From NCBI RefSeq assembly GCF_004522105.1, contig NZ_SPUJ01000001.1, positions 372,001 to 436,000 on the forward strand: 64,000 nt of DNA. Direction: 5' to 3'. Below are positions 1 through 9,318 of this stretch, piece after piece (positions within the stretch are counted from its first letter, which is position 1; each line of letters opens with the position of its first letter). This DNA comes from Nocardioides sp. 1609 (lineage in GTDB: Bacteria; Actinomycetota; Actinomycetes; Propionibacteriales; Nocardioidaceae). Position numbers and translations under genes: made by a program. A model generated the notes under the pieces. It was not told the origin of the DNA, did not search any database, and saw only the letters and a list, made by a program, of their open reading frames with translations.

Positions 1-226
1 CGGCGGCCAGGCCGGTGACCGCGAGCAGGAACGGGACGACGCCCAGGCAGGTCTGCAGCGCCAGCGCCCGACTGTTGGTGAACCCGTCGCCGTAGCGGAA
101 CCGGACGAACGCGCCGCGCAGCACCGCGCCCAGGCCGTGCTGCCGGGCGAGGTGCCAGGCGTCCTCGGCGTCGAGCTCCTCGCCGTCCATCTCGGTCGTG
201 ACGGGCACGAGCCGGGCGGTGGTCAT
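1..226 (-). CDS. YihY/virulence factor BrkB family membrane protein (N-terminal part)
   Basis: The gene starts with ATG at 226 and reads off the left edge, so only about 75 residues are visible. After a polar, acidic stretch of about 35 residues comes FRYGDGFTNSRALALQT, then a hydrophobic segment LGVVPFLLAVTGLAA. An amphipathic entry helix followed by RA-LA-Q and a P-containing first membrane helix is the usual N-terminus of YihY/BrkB proteins, which are multi-pass membrane proteins of unclear function. It lies 33 nt downstream of the acyl-CoA ligase gene on the same strand and may be cotranscribed with it. The family call rests on the N-terminus only. Confidence 0.65.
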   Translation of the reverse strand, partial: MTTARLVPVTTEMDGEELDAEDAWHLARQHGLGAVLRGAFVRFRYGDGFTNSRALALQTCLGVVPFLLAVTGLAA

Positions 227-259
227 GGGAGAAGCATGGCGTCCCCCCGACGGCGACCC

Positions 260-1837
260 TCAGTTGACCTGGCGCTCGCGGTCGGCCCAGTAGGGCTTGC
301 GCAGGTCGCGCTTGAGGATCTTGCCGGTGGGGTTGCGCGGCAGCGGGCCGGTGATGTCGACCGAGCGGGGACACTTGAACGCTGCCAGGTGCTCGCGGCA
401 GAAGGCCACCAGCTCGGCCTCGGTGGCGCTCGCACCCTCGTGGAACGAGACGACGGCCTTGACCGACTCGCCCCAGGTGTCGTCGGGGATCCCGATGATG
501 GCGACCTCCATCACGGCGGGGTGCTCGGCCAGGACGCGCTCCACCTCGGGCGAGTAGATGTTCTCCCCGCCGCTGATGATCATGTCCTTGAGCCGGTCCT
601 GCACGAAGACGTAGCCGTCGGCGTCGACCTTGCCGAGGTCGCCGGTACGGAACCAGCCGTCGTCGGTGATGACCTGGGCGGTCTCCTCGGGCTTGCCGAG
701 GTAGCCCTGGAAGACCTGCGGCGTGCGCAGCCACAGCTCGCCGTGCTCGCCGACGGCGACGTCCTCGAGCGTGCCGGGGTCGACGACCTTCACCTCGACG
801 CCGGGGATCGGCTTGCCGGCCGAGACCAGCCGCTCCGGGTGCCCGTCGGCGACGGCGGTGCGGTGGTCCTCGGCCGAGAGCTGGGTCGCGACGCCGCCGA
901 CCTCGGTCAGGCCGTAGACCTGGAGGAAGTCGGTGTCGGGCCAGGCCTCCATCGCGGCCCGCAGCAGCGGCGGCGGCATCGGGGCGGCTCCGTAGGTGTA
1001 GGTCTTGAGCGCGCCGAAGAGCCTCACGGCGTCCGGCCCGGTCTGGAGCACCTGCGCGAGCACGGCCGGCACGAGGAACGTCCGGTTGGCGCCGGCGAGG
1101 ATCGCGCCGGCCAGCGACGCGCCGTCGGGGTCGCGGGTCATCACGCTCGGGACGCCGTCGTTGATCGGGAACAGGACGTAGGAGGACCCGCCGACGTGGA
1201 AGAGCGGCATCGCCACCATGCACTTGTCGCCCGGTTCGAAGCTCCAGCCGTCGTGGGCGCTGCGGGTGTGGCTGACCATGTTGCGGTGGCTGAGCATGAC
1301 GCCCTTGGGCCGGCCCGTCGTGCCCGAGGAGTACATGACCAGGCAGGTGTCCTCCGGGGTGACGTCGGGCTGGCGCGACACCGGGGTCGCCGCGGCCAGC
1401 CAGGCCTCGTACTCGTCGTCGACGCCGTCCGGGGTCACCTCGATGACCCGCTCCACGCTCGTCAGCCGGTCGCGGATCTTCTCGATCGTGGGCATCAGCT
1501 CGGAGCCGACGAAGAGCACCCGGGCACCGCAGTCGTTGAGCGCGTAGTCGACCTCGTCGCCGGCCGAGCGCCAGTTGACGATCGCGTTGGCCGCGCCGAG
1601 GGACGCCGCGCCGAGCGAGGTCTCGACGCAGGCCGGGTGGTTCCGGTCGAGGAACGCGACCACGTCGCCGCGGCCGATCCCGTGGGCCAGCAGGCCGCCG
1701 GCGTTGCGGCGGACGCGGTCGTCCCACTCGCTCCAGGTGAAGGTGCGGGACAGGTAGGTCATCGCCTCGGCGTCCGGGGTCTCGGTCGCCCAGTGGGCGA
1801 TGCGGTCGTCGACGAACTGCGGCTCGGGAGCGCTCAT
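260..1837 (-). CDS. Acyl-CoA synthetase (class I adenylate-forming, fatty-acid-CoA-ligase type)
   Basis: Predicted to activate a carboxylic acid with ATP to an acyl-adenylate and then to the CoA thioester. The protein has 525 residues, normal for the family. The phosphate-binding motif MYSSGTTGRPKG is at about residues 157-168. A Y-G-L-T-E element follows (VYGLTEVGG), then YVFVQDRLKDMIISGGENI, the hinge and A8 region, and finally the C-terminal lysine motif NPTGKILKRDLR. The ATG at 1837 begins MSAPEP; the open frame extends far upstream into the protease gene but without a likely start. The specific acid cannot be read from sequence. A role in fatty or aromatic acid catabolism is an inference. 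Confidence 0.9.
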   Translation of the reverse strand: MSAPEPQFVDDRIAHWATETPDAEAMTYLSRTFTWSEWDDRVRRNAGGLLAHGIGRGDVVAFLDRNHPACVETSLGAASLGAANAIVNWRSAGDEVDYALNDCGARVLFVGSELMPTIEKIRDRLTSVERVIEVTPDGVDDEYEAWLAAATPVSRQPDVTPEDTCLVMYSSGTTGRPKGVMLSHRNMVSHTRSAHDGWSFEPGDKCMVAMPLFHVGGSSYVLFPINDGVPSVMTRDPDGASLAGAILAGANRTFLVPAVLAQVLQTGPDAVRLFGALKTYTYGAAPMPPPLLRAAMEAWPDTDFLQVYGLTEVGGVATQLSAEDHRTAVADGHPERLVSAGKPIPGVEVKVVDPGTLEDVAVGEHGELWLRTPQVFQGYLGKPEETAQVITDDGWFRTGDLGKVDADGYVFVQDRLKDMIISGGENIYSPEVERVLAEHPAVMEVAIIGIPDDTWGESVKAVVSFHEGASATEAELVAFCREHLAAFKCPRSVDITGPLPRNPTGKILKRDLRKPYWADRERQVN

Positions 1838-1960
1838 GCCGCGATCATGACGGGGCGGTGTGAGCCGCGCCACAGCCCGGCCGCCGATTCGAGACAGCTT
1901 CTTCCCTCTCCCCCAGCAGGGTCTCAGCGCCGTCACAGGAGCGCGGAGGAACCTCGAACC

Positions 1961-3271
1961 ATGAACGACACGCCCTCCCGCCCCGAGCACCCGGGATTCG
2001 ACGACTACCGCGACGCCCCGCCCCCGCCGCCGCCGCCCTACCGCCCGGAGGCCGCGCCCAGCCCCTTCGGCACCCAGGCGCTCCCGGCGCAGGCGCCGGC
2101 CCACACCGGAGGCCATGCAGGACCCCCGGCGGCTCCGCCCGGACGGGGACGCAAGGGCTTCGCGGCCGCCGTCGTGGCGGCCGCCCTCGTCGTGGGCGGT
2201 GGCGCCGGGCTCGGTGGCGCGGCGGCGTACGACGCGATCGACGGCGACAGCGACGCCGGTGGCGGCAGCGCCTCGACGGTCGGCACCAGCCAGGTCGTCA
2301 GCACCCCGGACGAGCCGGCCGCCGAGGGCACCGTCGAGCAGGTGGCCGCCGCGGTGCTGCCGTCGGTGGTCAAGCTCGACGTCTCCGGGGCGAGCGAGTC
2401 CGGCTCGGGGTCGGGGATCATCCTCAGCTCCGACGGGCTGATCCTCACCAACGACCACGTCGCCTCGGTGGCCGGCGACGGCGGCAGCATCTCCGTGTCG
2501 TTCTCCGACGGCAGCCACGCCAGCGCCACGATCGTCGGCACCGACCCGCTGACCGACACCGCCCTCGTGCAGGCCGAGGACGTCGAGGGGCTCACCCCCG
2601 CGACCATCGGCGAGTCGGGCCAGGTCGACGTCGGCGAGCAGGTCGTCGCGATCGGCTCGCCGTACGGCCTCGACGCCACGGTCACCTCGGGCATCGTCAG
2701 CGCGCTCGACCGACCGGTCGACGTCGGCTCCGACGAGCAGGGCAACGCCACGGTCTACCCGGCGATCCAGACCGACGCCGCGATCAACCCCGGCAACAGC
2801 GGCGGGCCGCTGGTCGACCTGGAGGGTCACGTCATCGGCATCAACTCCTCGATCAAGTCGACGGCGTCCGCCGGCGGCGAGGCGGGCTCGATCGGCCTCG
2901 GCTTCGCGATCCCGATCGACGAGGTGCTCCCGGTCATCGACCAGATGAAGGCGGGCGAGACGCCCACCCACGCCCGGATCGGCGTGTCGGTGCAGGACGC
3001 CGGCGCGACGCCGGGATCGCAGCCCGGTGCCGCTGTCGTCGACGGCGCGCAGATCTCCCAGGTCAGCGACGACTCGGCCGCCGGCCAGGCCGGCCTGCAG
3101 GACGGCGACGTCATCACCAAGGTCGACGACACCCTCGTCACCGGCTCCGACTCGCTCATCGCGACCGTGCGGTCCTACCGCCCCGGCGACGACGTGACGA
3201 TCACCTACCTGCGCGGTGGCGAGGAGCAGACGGTCGACCTCACCCTCGACTCCGACGCCGGCACGTCCTGA
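1961..3271 (+). CDS. Membrane-anchored S1C serine protease, HtrA/DegP type with PDZ domain
   Basis: An envelope quality-control protease of 436 residues. Residues 1-65 are a proline-rich cytoplasmic tail (a run of eight prolines near 20). One membrane helix lies at about 66-90, then a Ser/Gly linker and a trypsin-like domain. The triad is visible: His166 in TNDHVAS, Asp199 in LTDTALV and Ser280 in PGNSGGPL. A PDZ domain occupies about 340-425 (QAGLQDGDVITKVDDT). The ATG at 1961 is preceded by GAGGA at 1946-1950. The open frame continues far upstream but is antisense to the ligase gene, so the earlier starts are rejected. The layout matches actinobacterial HtrA/PepD proteins. It stands alone, divergent from the acyl-CoA ligase gene. 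Confidence 0.93.
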   Translation: MNDTPSRPEHPGFDDYRDAPPPPPPPYRPEAAPSPFGTQALPAQAPAHTGGHAGPPAAPPGRGRKGFAAAVVAAALVVGGGAGLGGAAAYDAIDGDSDAGGGSASTVGTSQVVSTPDEPAAEGTVEQVAAAVLPSVVKLDVSGASESGSGSGIILSSDGLILTNDHVASVAGDGGSISVSFSDGSHASATIVGTDPLTDTALVQAEDVEGLTPATIGESGQVDVGEQVVAIGSPYGLDATVTSGIVSALDRPVDVGSDEQGNATVYPAIQTDAAINPGNSGGPLVDLEGHVIGINSSIKSTASAGGEAGSIGLGFAIPIDEVLPVIDQMKAGETPTHARIGVSVQDAGATPGSQPGAAVVDGAQISQVSDDSAAGQAGLQDGDVITKVDDTLVTGSDSLIATVRSYRPGDDVTITYLRGGEEQTVDLTLDSDAGTS

Positions 3272-3282
3272 GGCGGCCCATC

Positions 3283-3349
3283 CCGTGCAATTGCCGCGAT
3301 CGGCTCGGTTTCTCGCTCGAGAGCTGGCCGATTCGCGGCAATTGCACGG
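3283..3349. terminator. Long inverted repeat between convergent genes, probable bidirectional terminator
   Basis: Arms at 3283-3303 and 3328-3349 are complementary over about 21 bp with one bulged base and a 24-nt loop. The inner part of each arm, GCAATTGC, is strikingly AT-rich for this genome. It sits between the 3' ends of the htrA-like gene and the convergent acetyltransferase gene. There is no T tract, as is common in actinobacterial terminators. A REP-like or protein-binding palindrome is the alternative. Confidence 0.6.
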
Positions 3350-3395
3350 ATGCGTCCAGCCAGCGCGACGTCACGACGCCGCGCCGACCCGGCGC

Positions 3396-4418
3396 TCAGG
3401 TCAGGCGCTTCTGGAACTCGCCCATGCGGGAGACGGGGTAGAAGCCCATCCGCCGGTTGACGCCGATCATGTGGTCGTTGACCTCGGCGTTCCAGGTGGA
3501 GACGCGGACGACGTCGGGCCGCTCGGCCTCCAGCAGGCGGTGGTTGGCGACCTTCACGGCCATGCCCAGCCGGTGGCCGCGGTGGTCGCGGTGCACGAGG
3601 GTGCCCCACTGGAAAGCGGTGGTGGTGCGGCCGTGGACGATCATCGAGTACGCGACCACGGTGCCGTCCGCGTCGAGGGCGACGGTGTGGAACGGCGTCC
3701 GGCCCTGCTTGGCGACGTTGGCCTCGACCTGGCGCAGCAGCGCGACGTCGACGTCGAGCGGCTCGACCTCGATGTCGCCGGTGGGCGCCTCGGTCGTCAG
3801 GGACGCGTCGAGGGCGAGCCAGCCCTCGGCGAGCTCGTCGGGGACGTCGCCGACCCACGACCGGATCTCGTAGCCGGCGTGGTGCTGCGCCGCCTCGGCG
3901 GCGAGCGCGTCGAGCAGGACGGCGTCGACCGGCACGTCGAGCCAGCGCTGCACGTCGCTCAGCCCGAGCGCGAAGCCCGCCGCCCGGGCGAAGGCGACGT
4001 CGCGGGACCCCGTGCCGTCGGTGCCGTGCTCGTAGCGCCAGGACACCTCGGCGTCGAGCAGCGACCGGCCGGCCGCGGCCGCGGTCGTCTCGAGGTGCTC
4101 GAGCATCGCGCGCCCGTGTCCCCGGCGCTGGTGGGTGGGTGCGACGGCGACCTCGACGAAGGCCTTGGTCAGGTTGTCGCGCTGCGGCAGCACCAGGGCC
4201 CCGGCGACGACGACCTCGCCCCCGGCTCGCCCCAGGTAGCCGATCCGCTCCTTGCCGTCGGACGGCTCCTGCCACTGCACGCGGGTCTCGTCGAGGTCGT
4301 AGACCTGGGCGGCGTCCGCGCCCACGGCGTCCTCGAGGGCGGCGGCGCGGACGGCGTGCCACGGCGCGAACGTCGCGTCGTCGAACGGGTCGAGCAGCGC
4401 GACCTCGAGCCCGCTCAC
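3396..4418 (-). CDS. Tandem GNAT-domain N-acetyltransferase
   Basis: A 340-residue protein with two GNAT-like halves. The first half has the acetyl-CoA pyrophosphate loop HQRRGHGRAML at about residues 95-105. The second has HRDHRGHRLGMAVK near 275-288, followed by TWNAEVNDHMIGVNRRMGFYPV, typical of actinobacterial double-GNAT proteins that acetylate a small molecule or an unknown amine. It starts with GTG at 4418, whose GTGA overlaps the stop codon of the ABC-F gene by 4 nt, so the two are translationally coupled. The substrate cannot be inferred. Confidence 0.85.
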   Translation of the reverse strand: MSGLEVALLDPFDDATFAPWHAVRAAALEDAVGADAAQVYDLDETRVQWQEPSDGKERIGYLGRAGGEVVVAGALVLPQRDNLTKAFVEVAVAPTHQRRGHGRAMLEHLETTAAAAGRSLLDAEVSWRYEHGTDGTGSRDVAFARAAGFALGLSDVQRWLDVPVDAVLLDALAAEAAQHHAGYEIRSWVGDVPDELAEGWLALDASLTTEAPTGDIEVEPLDVDVALLRQVEANVAKQGRTPFHTVALDADGTVVAYSMIVHGRTTTAFQWGTLVHRDHRGHRLGMAVKVANHRLLEAERPDVVRVSTWNAEVNDHMIGVNRRMGFYPVSRMGEFQKRLT

Positions 4419-6130
4419 CGGGCCCGCTCCACGCGGCCCTCGTCCCACACCGGGCCGTCGGACTCGTAGACCTCGCCGTCGGAGCCGTAGACCAGGAACC
4501 GGTCGAAGCCGCGCGCGAACCACCGGTCGTGGGTGACGGCGAGGACGGTGCCGTCGAAGGCGTCGAGGCCCTCCTCCAGTGCCTCGGCGGACTGGACGTC
4601 GAGGTTGTCGGTCGGCTCGTCGAGCAGCAGCAGGGTGGCCCCGGACAGCTCGAGCAGCAGGATCTGGAACCGGGCCTGCTGGCCGCCGCTGAGGGTCTCG
4701 AACCGCTGCTCGGCCTGGGCGCTGAGCTCGTAGCGGTCGAGCACCCGGCTGGCCTGCTCGCGGCCCATCCCGATCCGGCCGGCCATCCGGCCGTCGGCGT
4801 CGACGCGACCACCCTCGCCGCGGTGCAGGATCTCGACGAGGGTCCGTCCGACCAGCTCGGGGTGCTCGTGGGTCTGCACGAACCAGCCCGGGCGCACCCG
4901 GGCGCCGAGCTTGGCACTCCCGCGGTGCGGCACCGGCTTGATGTCGACGTCGCCGACCGGCTGGTGCTCGACGTCGGGGTCGCTGCCGCCGATCGCGAGC
5001 AGGCGCAGGAAGTGCGACTTGCCGGACCCGTTGGAGCCGAGGACGGCGACCCGCTCGCCGTACCAGACCTCGAGGTCGAAGGGCCGCATCAGGCCGGTGA
5101 GCTCGAGGTCGGTGCAGACGACGGCCCGCTTGCCGGTGCGGCCGCCCTTGAGCCGCATCGAGACCTGCTGCTCGCGCGGCTGCTCCATCGGCGGGCCGGC
5201 CTCCTCGAACTTGCGCAGCCGGGTCTGCGCCGCCTTGTACTGGCTCGCCATGCCGTCGTTGTACTCGGCCTTGATCTTCATGCGCAGCACCAGCGCCTTG
5301 AGCTTCGCGTGCTCCTCGTCCCACCGCTTGCGCATCTCCTCGAAGCGCGCGAAGCGGTCCTTGCGCGCCGCGTGGTAGCTCGCGAAGCCGCCGACGTGGG
5401 TCCACACCAGGTTCCCGGCGTGACCGAGCTCCACGGTGACGACGCGGGTCGCGGTGTTGTCGAGCAGCTCGCGGTCGTGGCTGATGAACAGGATGGTCTT
5501 GTCGGAGCTGCGGATCCTCGCCTCGAGCCAGACCTTGCCGGGGACGTCGAGGTAGTTGTCCGGCTCGTCGAGCAGGAGCACCTCGTCGGGCCCGGCCAGC
5601 AGGTACTCCAGCACCAGGCGCTTCTGCTCGCCGCCCGACAGGGTGCGCAGCTCGCGGTACTTCGCGCGGTCGTAGGGGACGCCGAGCGCCTTGGTCGTGC
5701 AGACGTCCCAGGTGACCTCGAGGTCGTAGCCGCCGGCGTCGGCGTACTCGTGGAGCGCCTCGGCGTAGCGCATCTGGGTCTTCTCGTCGTCGGTCTCCAT
5801 CAGCGCGAGCTCGCACCGGTCGACGTGCCCGGCGGCGGTCCGGATCCGCGGCGGGCTCACGCTCAGCAGCAGCTCGGCGACGGTCGGCTCGGCCGACAGC
5901 CCCTGCTTGACGTCCTGGCGCATGACGCCGAGGCCGCCGGTGCGGGTGACCGCGCCGGCGTGCGGCTGCAGGTCGCCGGTGATGATCTTGAGCAGGGTCG
6001 TCTTCCCGGCGCCGTTGGCCCCGACCAGCGCGACCTTGGCACCCTCGCCCACCCGGAACGAGACGTCCTCGAGCAGCACCCGCCCGTCGGGCAGCTCGAA
6101 CCGGACTCCACTGACGTCGACGTGTCCCAC
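4415..6130 (-). CDS. ABC-F family ATP-binding protein (no membrane domain)
   Basis: 571 residues with two ABC ATPase domains and no transmembrane segment, as in ABC-F translation factors that act at the ribosomal E-site. Walker A motifs are GANGAGKTT (about residue 37) and GSNGSGKSH (about 350). Signature motifs are LSGGEQKRL and LSGGQQARF. Walker B regions read LLLDEPDNYLD and LLLDEPTDNLD, so the first carries D-N-Y where T-N-H is usual. The linker between the cassettes is charged (about residues 235-300). GTG at 6130 gives MGHVDVSG directly before the first strand; no Shine-Dalgarno is visible. An in-frame extension upstream lacks homology-like content. Coupled to the downstream GNAT gene. 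Confidence 0.88.
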   Translation of the reverse strand: MGHVDVSGVRFELPDGRVLLEDVSFRVGEGAKVALVGANGAGKTTLLKIITGDLQPHAGAVTRTGGLGVMRQDVKQGLSAEPTVAELLLSVSPPRIRTAAGHVDRCELALMETDDEKTQMRYAEALHEYADAGGYDLEVTWDVCTTKALGVPYDRAKYRELRTLSGGEQKRLVLEYLLAGPDEVLLLDEPDNYLDVPGKVWLEARIRSSDKTILFISHDRELLDNTATRVVTVELGHAGNLVWTHVGGFASYHAARKDRFARFEEMRKRWDEEHAKLKALVLRMKIKAEYNDGMASQYKAAQTRLRKFEEAGPPMEQPREQQVSMRLKGGRTGKRAVVCTDLELTGLMRPFDLEVWYGERVAVLGSNGSGKSHFLRLLAIGGSDPDVEHQPVGDVDIKPVPHRGSAKLGARVRPGWFVQTHEHPELVGRTLVEILHRGEGGRVDADGRMAGRIGMGREQASRVLDRYELSAQAEQRFETLSGGQQARFQILLLELSGATLLLLDEPTDNLDVQSAEALEEGLDAFDGTVLAVTHDRWFARGFDRFLVYGSDGEVYESDGPVWDEGRVERAR

Positions 6131-6185
6131 GAAGGAGCATTGTCCGCCACCCGGCGCCGCTCGCGCACCCGGGTTTCGGTCGGGG

Positions 6186-7511
6186 TCAGGCGGGACGCAG
6201 GCTGGCGGCCACCAGGTCGGCCAGCGCCTGGGTCGGCGCCCGGACCTCGTAGGCGTCACCGCCGCAGGCCGTGGCCAGCCACCCGTCGCCGTCGCGCGTC
6301 GCGGCCGTCCGCGCCCCGGCTTCCTGCCCGTCGTCGCAGTCGTCGGCGACGGAGTCGACCCGGACGTCAGCGCGCTGCGGCTGCTCGACGTGGTCGTTGG
6401 GGCTCCCGACCTCGGTCGCCGCCCACCCGAGCGGCGAGCCGGGGAACGGGTCGTCGGTCGCGCGAACCGATCCGAGCACTTGCTGGGCCACCTCGTGCGG
6501 CAGTCCGACGGCGCTGACGACGACGTCGCCGGAGCGGACGAGACCCTCGCCGCCGTCGAGGCCGGCGGGTGTGCTCGCGTCGACCGAGTCGCCGGAGCGG
6601 ACCTCGATCCCGGGTCCGTCGCAGCCGCGCGTGCCAGACGCACCGAACCGGACCGCACCGTCGCCGCAGCCGCCGGCGACCCGCGCCCAGGCCGGGGGAA
6701 GGTCGACCACCACGCCGGGGGCGGCCTCGACCGTCGACCACGCAGTGGTCACCTTCCGCGCCGACCCGGCGACGAGCTCGGCGAGCGCCCGGGTGGGAGC
6801 CACCGCCACGACGTTCGAGCGGCCTACCGTGGCGACGGCGTGCCACCGACCCGGCCCGGCCTGCTCCCCCTCGGCGGAGCGGCGCGGCCCGGACCGGTCC
6901 TTCACGTCGACGTGGAGGCCCTCGGGCACGGTGGTCGGCACGGGGTAGGAGATCGCGTCGACCTCGACGTCGGTCCACGCCCCGGTGAGGTCGGGGATCT
7001 CGTCGCCCGCGAGCCGGGCCGAGCCGAGCACCCGGAGCGCCAGGTCGCGGTCGTCGCTGCTCACGCTCACGTCGATCCCGCCGACGGAGACGTGCCCGAT
7101 CCAGTCGGACTCGATCGGGGTGTCGTAGTCCTCGGCGGGCCTCAGCCCCGAACCGAAGTGGTAGTCGGAGACCAGGTTGCCGTACACCGCGACGACCTCG
7201 TTCTCGCCGCAGTCGTCCGGGTCCGCCCCGTAGGAGTAGTAGCCGCAGACCGAGTCCGGGTCGGCGTCGATCGGCGCCCACTCCCCCGGCACGTCGACGA
7301 GCACCCGCACCGTCTCGTCCCGCCGGTTGCCGGGCAGCTCCGCCTCGAGCGTCTGCCAGCCGTCGGTGGCCGCCCCGACGACGCGGACGACGGGGTCGTC
7401 CGCCGCCTCGCCCGGCCCCGATGGTCCGAGCCGGACCGCGACGACCACCGCCGCGACGGCGACGAGGGCCACCACGCCTGCGACCCACCATCGCGTGTGT
7501 CGCTTGGTCAT
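6186..7511 (-). CDS. Membrane-anchored protein with four copies of an unrecognised repeat module
   Basis: 441 residues of unknown function. One N-terminal membrane helix (about residues 8-27) with a basic cytoplasmic tip is followed by an extracytoplasmic region. I read four repeats at about 52-166, 179-253, 258-350 and 363-439. Each opens with W-x-[TA]-x-E, has a centre of the type V-x-V-D-[VL]-P-x-x-W followed by Cys, and closes with V-x-A-P-T-x-x-L-A-x-[LV]-V-x-x-S-x-R or a decayed form of it. The same module occurs in the next gene upstream. Start ATG 7511 follows GGGAGAG. It is probably the last gene of the sigma-factor operon, 70 nt after its neighbour. I do not recognise a family. Confidence 0.8.
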   Translation of the reverse strand: MTKRHTRWWVAGVVALVAVAAVVVAVRLGPSGPGEAADDPVVRVVGAATDGWQTLEAELPGNRRDETVRVLVDVPGEWAPIDADPDSVCGYYSYGADPDDCGENEVVAVYGNLVSDYHFGSGLRPAEDYDTPIESDWIGHVSVGGIDVSVSSDDRDLALRVLGSARLAGDEIPDLTGAWTDVEVDAISYPVPTTVPEGLHVDVKDRSGPRRSAEGEQAGPGRWHAVATVGRSNVVAVAPTRALAELVAGSARKVTTAWSTVEAAPGVVVDLPPAWARVAGGCGDGAVRFGASGTRGCDGPGIEVRSGDSVDASTPAGLDGGEGLVRSGDVVVSAVGLPHEVAQQVLGSVRATDDPFPGSPLGWAATEVGSPNDHVEQPQRADVRVDSVADDCDDGQEAGARTAATRDGDGWLATACGGDAYEVRAPTQALADLVAASLRPA

Positions 7512-7581
7512 GGCTCTCCCGGACGTCGGTCGTCAGTGTCACCCCCGTCCTGGTCGGCTGGCAACCGGCAACCCTCCCGCC

Positions 7582-9318
7582 TCAGGTGGGGGTGGCCGAG
7601 TCGAGCACCCGCCGCGCGGTCGCCTCGTCGACTTCCCTGACGACGATCACCGCATCACCGACGACCTGGTAGCCGCAATAGGCGCCCTCACACTCCTGCA
7701 CGCCGGGGTCGAACGCCGGGTCGAAGGTGGCGGCGGCGTAGCGAAAGACACCGGGCGTGGCTCGGCAATCGTCGGCGCCGTCCGCGGGACCCCACAGCGG
7801 CGCGTCTGCCCCGAGCCCGCCGCACGCAGGAGGCGTCGTCCAGTCGCTGGGCAGCTCGACGAGGACGTCGCGGACGACCGCGACCTGCCATGCCCCCGCG
7901 GGCAGGTCGGACCGTCGGATCGAGCCGACGACGAGGTTGGCGAGCACCTCGGTCGGCGCCGTGACCGTGACCAGCCGGTCCGCGCACGACCCGGCCTGCC
8001 ACCGGCCGTCCGCGGTGGGTTCGGCCGCCGACCCCCGCGGGTCGCAGCGCGCAATGCCCGGCCGTACGGCGACGTCGACGCCGGCCCCCACGGGTACGTC
8101 GACGACGAACGTCGCGTCGAGGTGGACGGTCCGCCACTCGGCCACGGCTGGCGTCGGCTCCCCCACCGGTCGCGCCGACGCGGCGATGCGGCGCGTCGTC
8201 CCGAAGTCGACGGTTTGCACGCCGACAAGCCGGTCGCCGACGACGACGTCGGCGCTCGCTCCGAAGAGCCCGTCCGAACCATCGGCGGCACCCTCGGAGG
8301 TGACCGACACCAACGTGTCGCACGTCCTGTCGCGCCCCTTGGCTCGTGGCCCCCGTGCCACCGCGTCCGGTCCACACCCCGCTGTCTCGGTGGTCCAGTT
8401 GGCGGGTACGTCGACCGCGACGCCGGCGTGCTCGACGGTCTGCCACGGCTCCTCGACCCGGTCCTCGACCACCGGCAGCGGCGTCTGCGGCCAGGTGCCG
8501 CCGTCGACGATCTCCCGGTCGCCGAGGGGCTCGTCGAGGTCGAGCGTGACCGGGACGCTCGGGTTGTCCACGCAGGTGTAGTTGCCGTCGCCGTGGGAGG
8601 TGATCGTCACGACGACCCGGTCGTCGGTCTCGACGACCACCGGGTCCGACAGGTACGGCCGCGGGTCGCGCCCACTGGCGCACTCTCGTTCGGTGGCCAG
8701 CACCACCGGCCGGTCGGTGGTGGGGTCGACGCCCGCACCCGGTGCCGACAGCTCCACCTGCCACCGCCCCGGCGGCCGCACCACCGACAGCTGACAGCCG
8801 CCCAGGCCCGCGTAGTCGAGCGTGCCGTCGTCGGCACGGTCGAACTCCACCGTCTCCGCGCGACGCGCGGGCCCGGCCGCCGACGACCAGGTGCCGGTCC
8901 CGATCGTGACGCCGTCGTCGTCGGCGGCGAGGACGATCCACCGCGACACGTCCGGGCTGTCGATCCCGAGCTGCGCGGGCAGCGCCTCGACCGCCGCCCG
9001 GACCTCGACGTCGGCGGCGACCTCGGTCAGGCCGCCGTCCATCGCCGAGACCGGCCAGGACGCACCCCCGCAGGTCACCAGGGTCTCCGCCGTCCGGTCC
9101 GCGGGCGGCTCGTCGGGCGAGGGGTCGTCGTCGAGCGACGCCACGACGGCCACCGGCACCAGGACGGCGACCACGGCCGCCGCCGCGCCGACGGCCACCC
9201 GGCGGCGACGCCGCCCGCCGGCCCGGGTGCGGGCCGCTGCCGCCAGGCCGCCGGCGTCCGGCGCGTCCTCGGCGCCCTCGGCGAGGGCGTCGGACAGCCG
9301 GTCCTCGAAGTCACTCAT
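7582..9318 (-). CDS. Anti-sigma-like membrane protein carrying three copies of the same module
   Basis: 578 residues. The cytoplasmic N-terminus (MSDFEDRLSDALAEGAEDAP) resembles the short region that precedes the membrane helix in proteins cotranscribed with SigE-family sigma factors. A membrane helix is at about 41-61. The extracytoplasmic part ends in three modules at about 292-383, 395-469 and 477-577, related to those of the downstream gene (for example VAVDVPANWTT...CG and VLVELPSDWTT...CG). It overlaps the sigma gene by 8 nt, has an SD GAGGAGAGGG, and is therefore a good candidate for the sigma regulator or its sensor partner. No zinc-type HxxxCxxC anti-sigma motif is visible. Confidence 0.75.
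   Translation of the reverse strand: MSDFEDRLSDALAEGAEDAPDAGGLAAAARTRAGGRRRRRVAVGAAAAVVAVLVPVAVVASLDDDPSPDEPPADRTAETLVTCGGASWPVSAMDGGLTEVAADVEVRAAVEALPAQLGIDSPDVSRWIVLAADDDGVTIGTGTWSSAAGPARRAETVEFDRADDGTLDYAGLGGCQLSVVRPPGRWQVELSAPGAGVDPTTDRPVVLATERECASGRDPRPYLSDPVVVETDDRVVVTITSHGDGNYTCVDNPSVPVTLDLDEPLGDREIVDGGTWPQTPLPVVEDRVEEPWQTVEHAGVAVDVPANWTTETAGCGPDAVARGPRAKGRDRTCDTLVSVTSEGAADGSDGLFGASADVVVGDRLVGVQTVDFGTTRRIAASARPVGEPTPAVAEWRTVHLDATFVVDVPVGAGVDVAVRPGIARCDPRGSAAEPTADGRWQAGSCADRLVTVTAPTEVLANLVVGSIRRSDLPAGAWQVAVVRDVLVELPSDWTTPPACGGLGADAPLWGPADGADDCRATPGVFRYAAATFDPAFDPGVQECEGAYCGYQVVGDAVIVVREVDEATARRVLDSATPT

Noticed and set aside
137-1960. A long plus-strand frame reading straight into the HtrA gene (over 600 codons before its ATG).
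   Set aside because: It is antisense to the acyl-CoA ligase, has no family motif and is explained by GC-rich codon bias. The SD and family N-terminus place the start at 1961.
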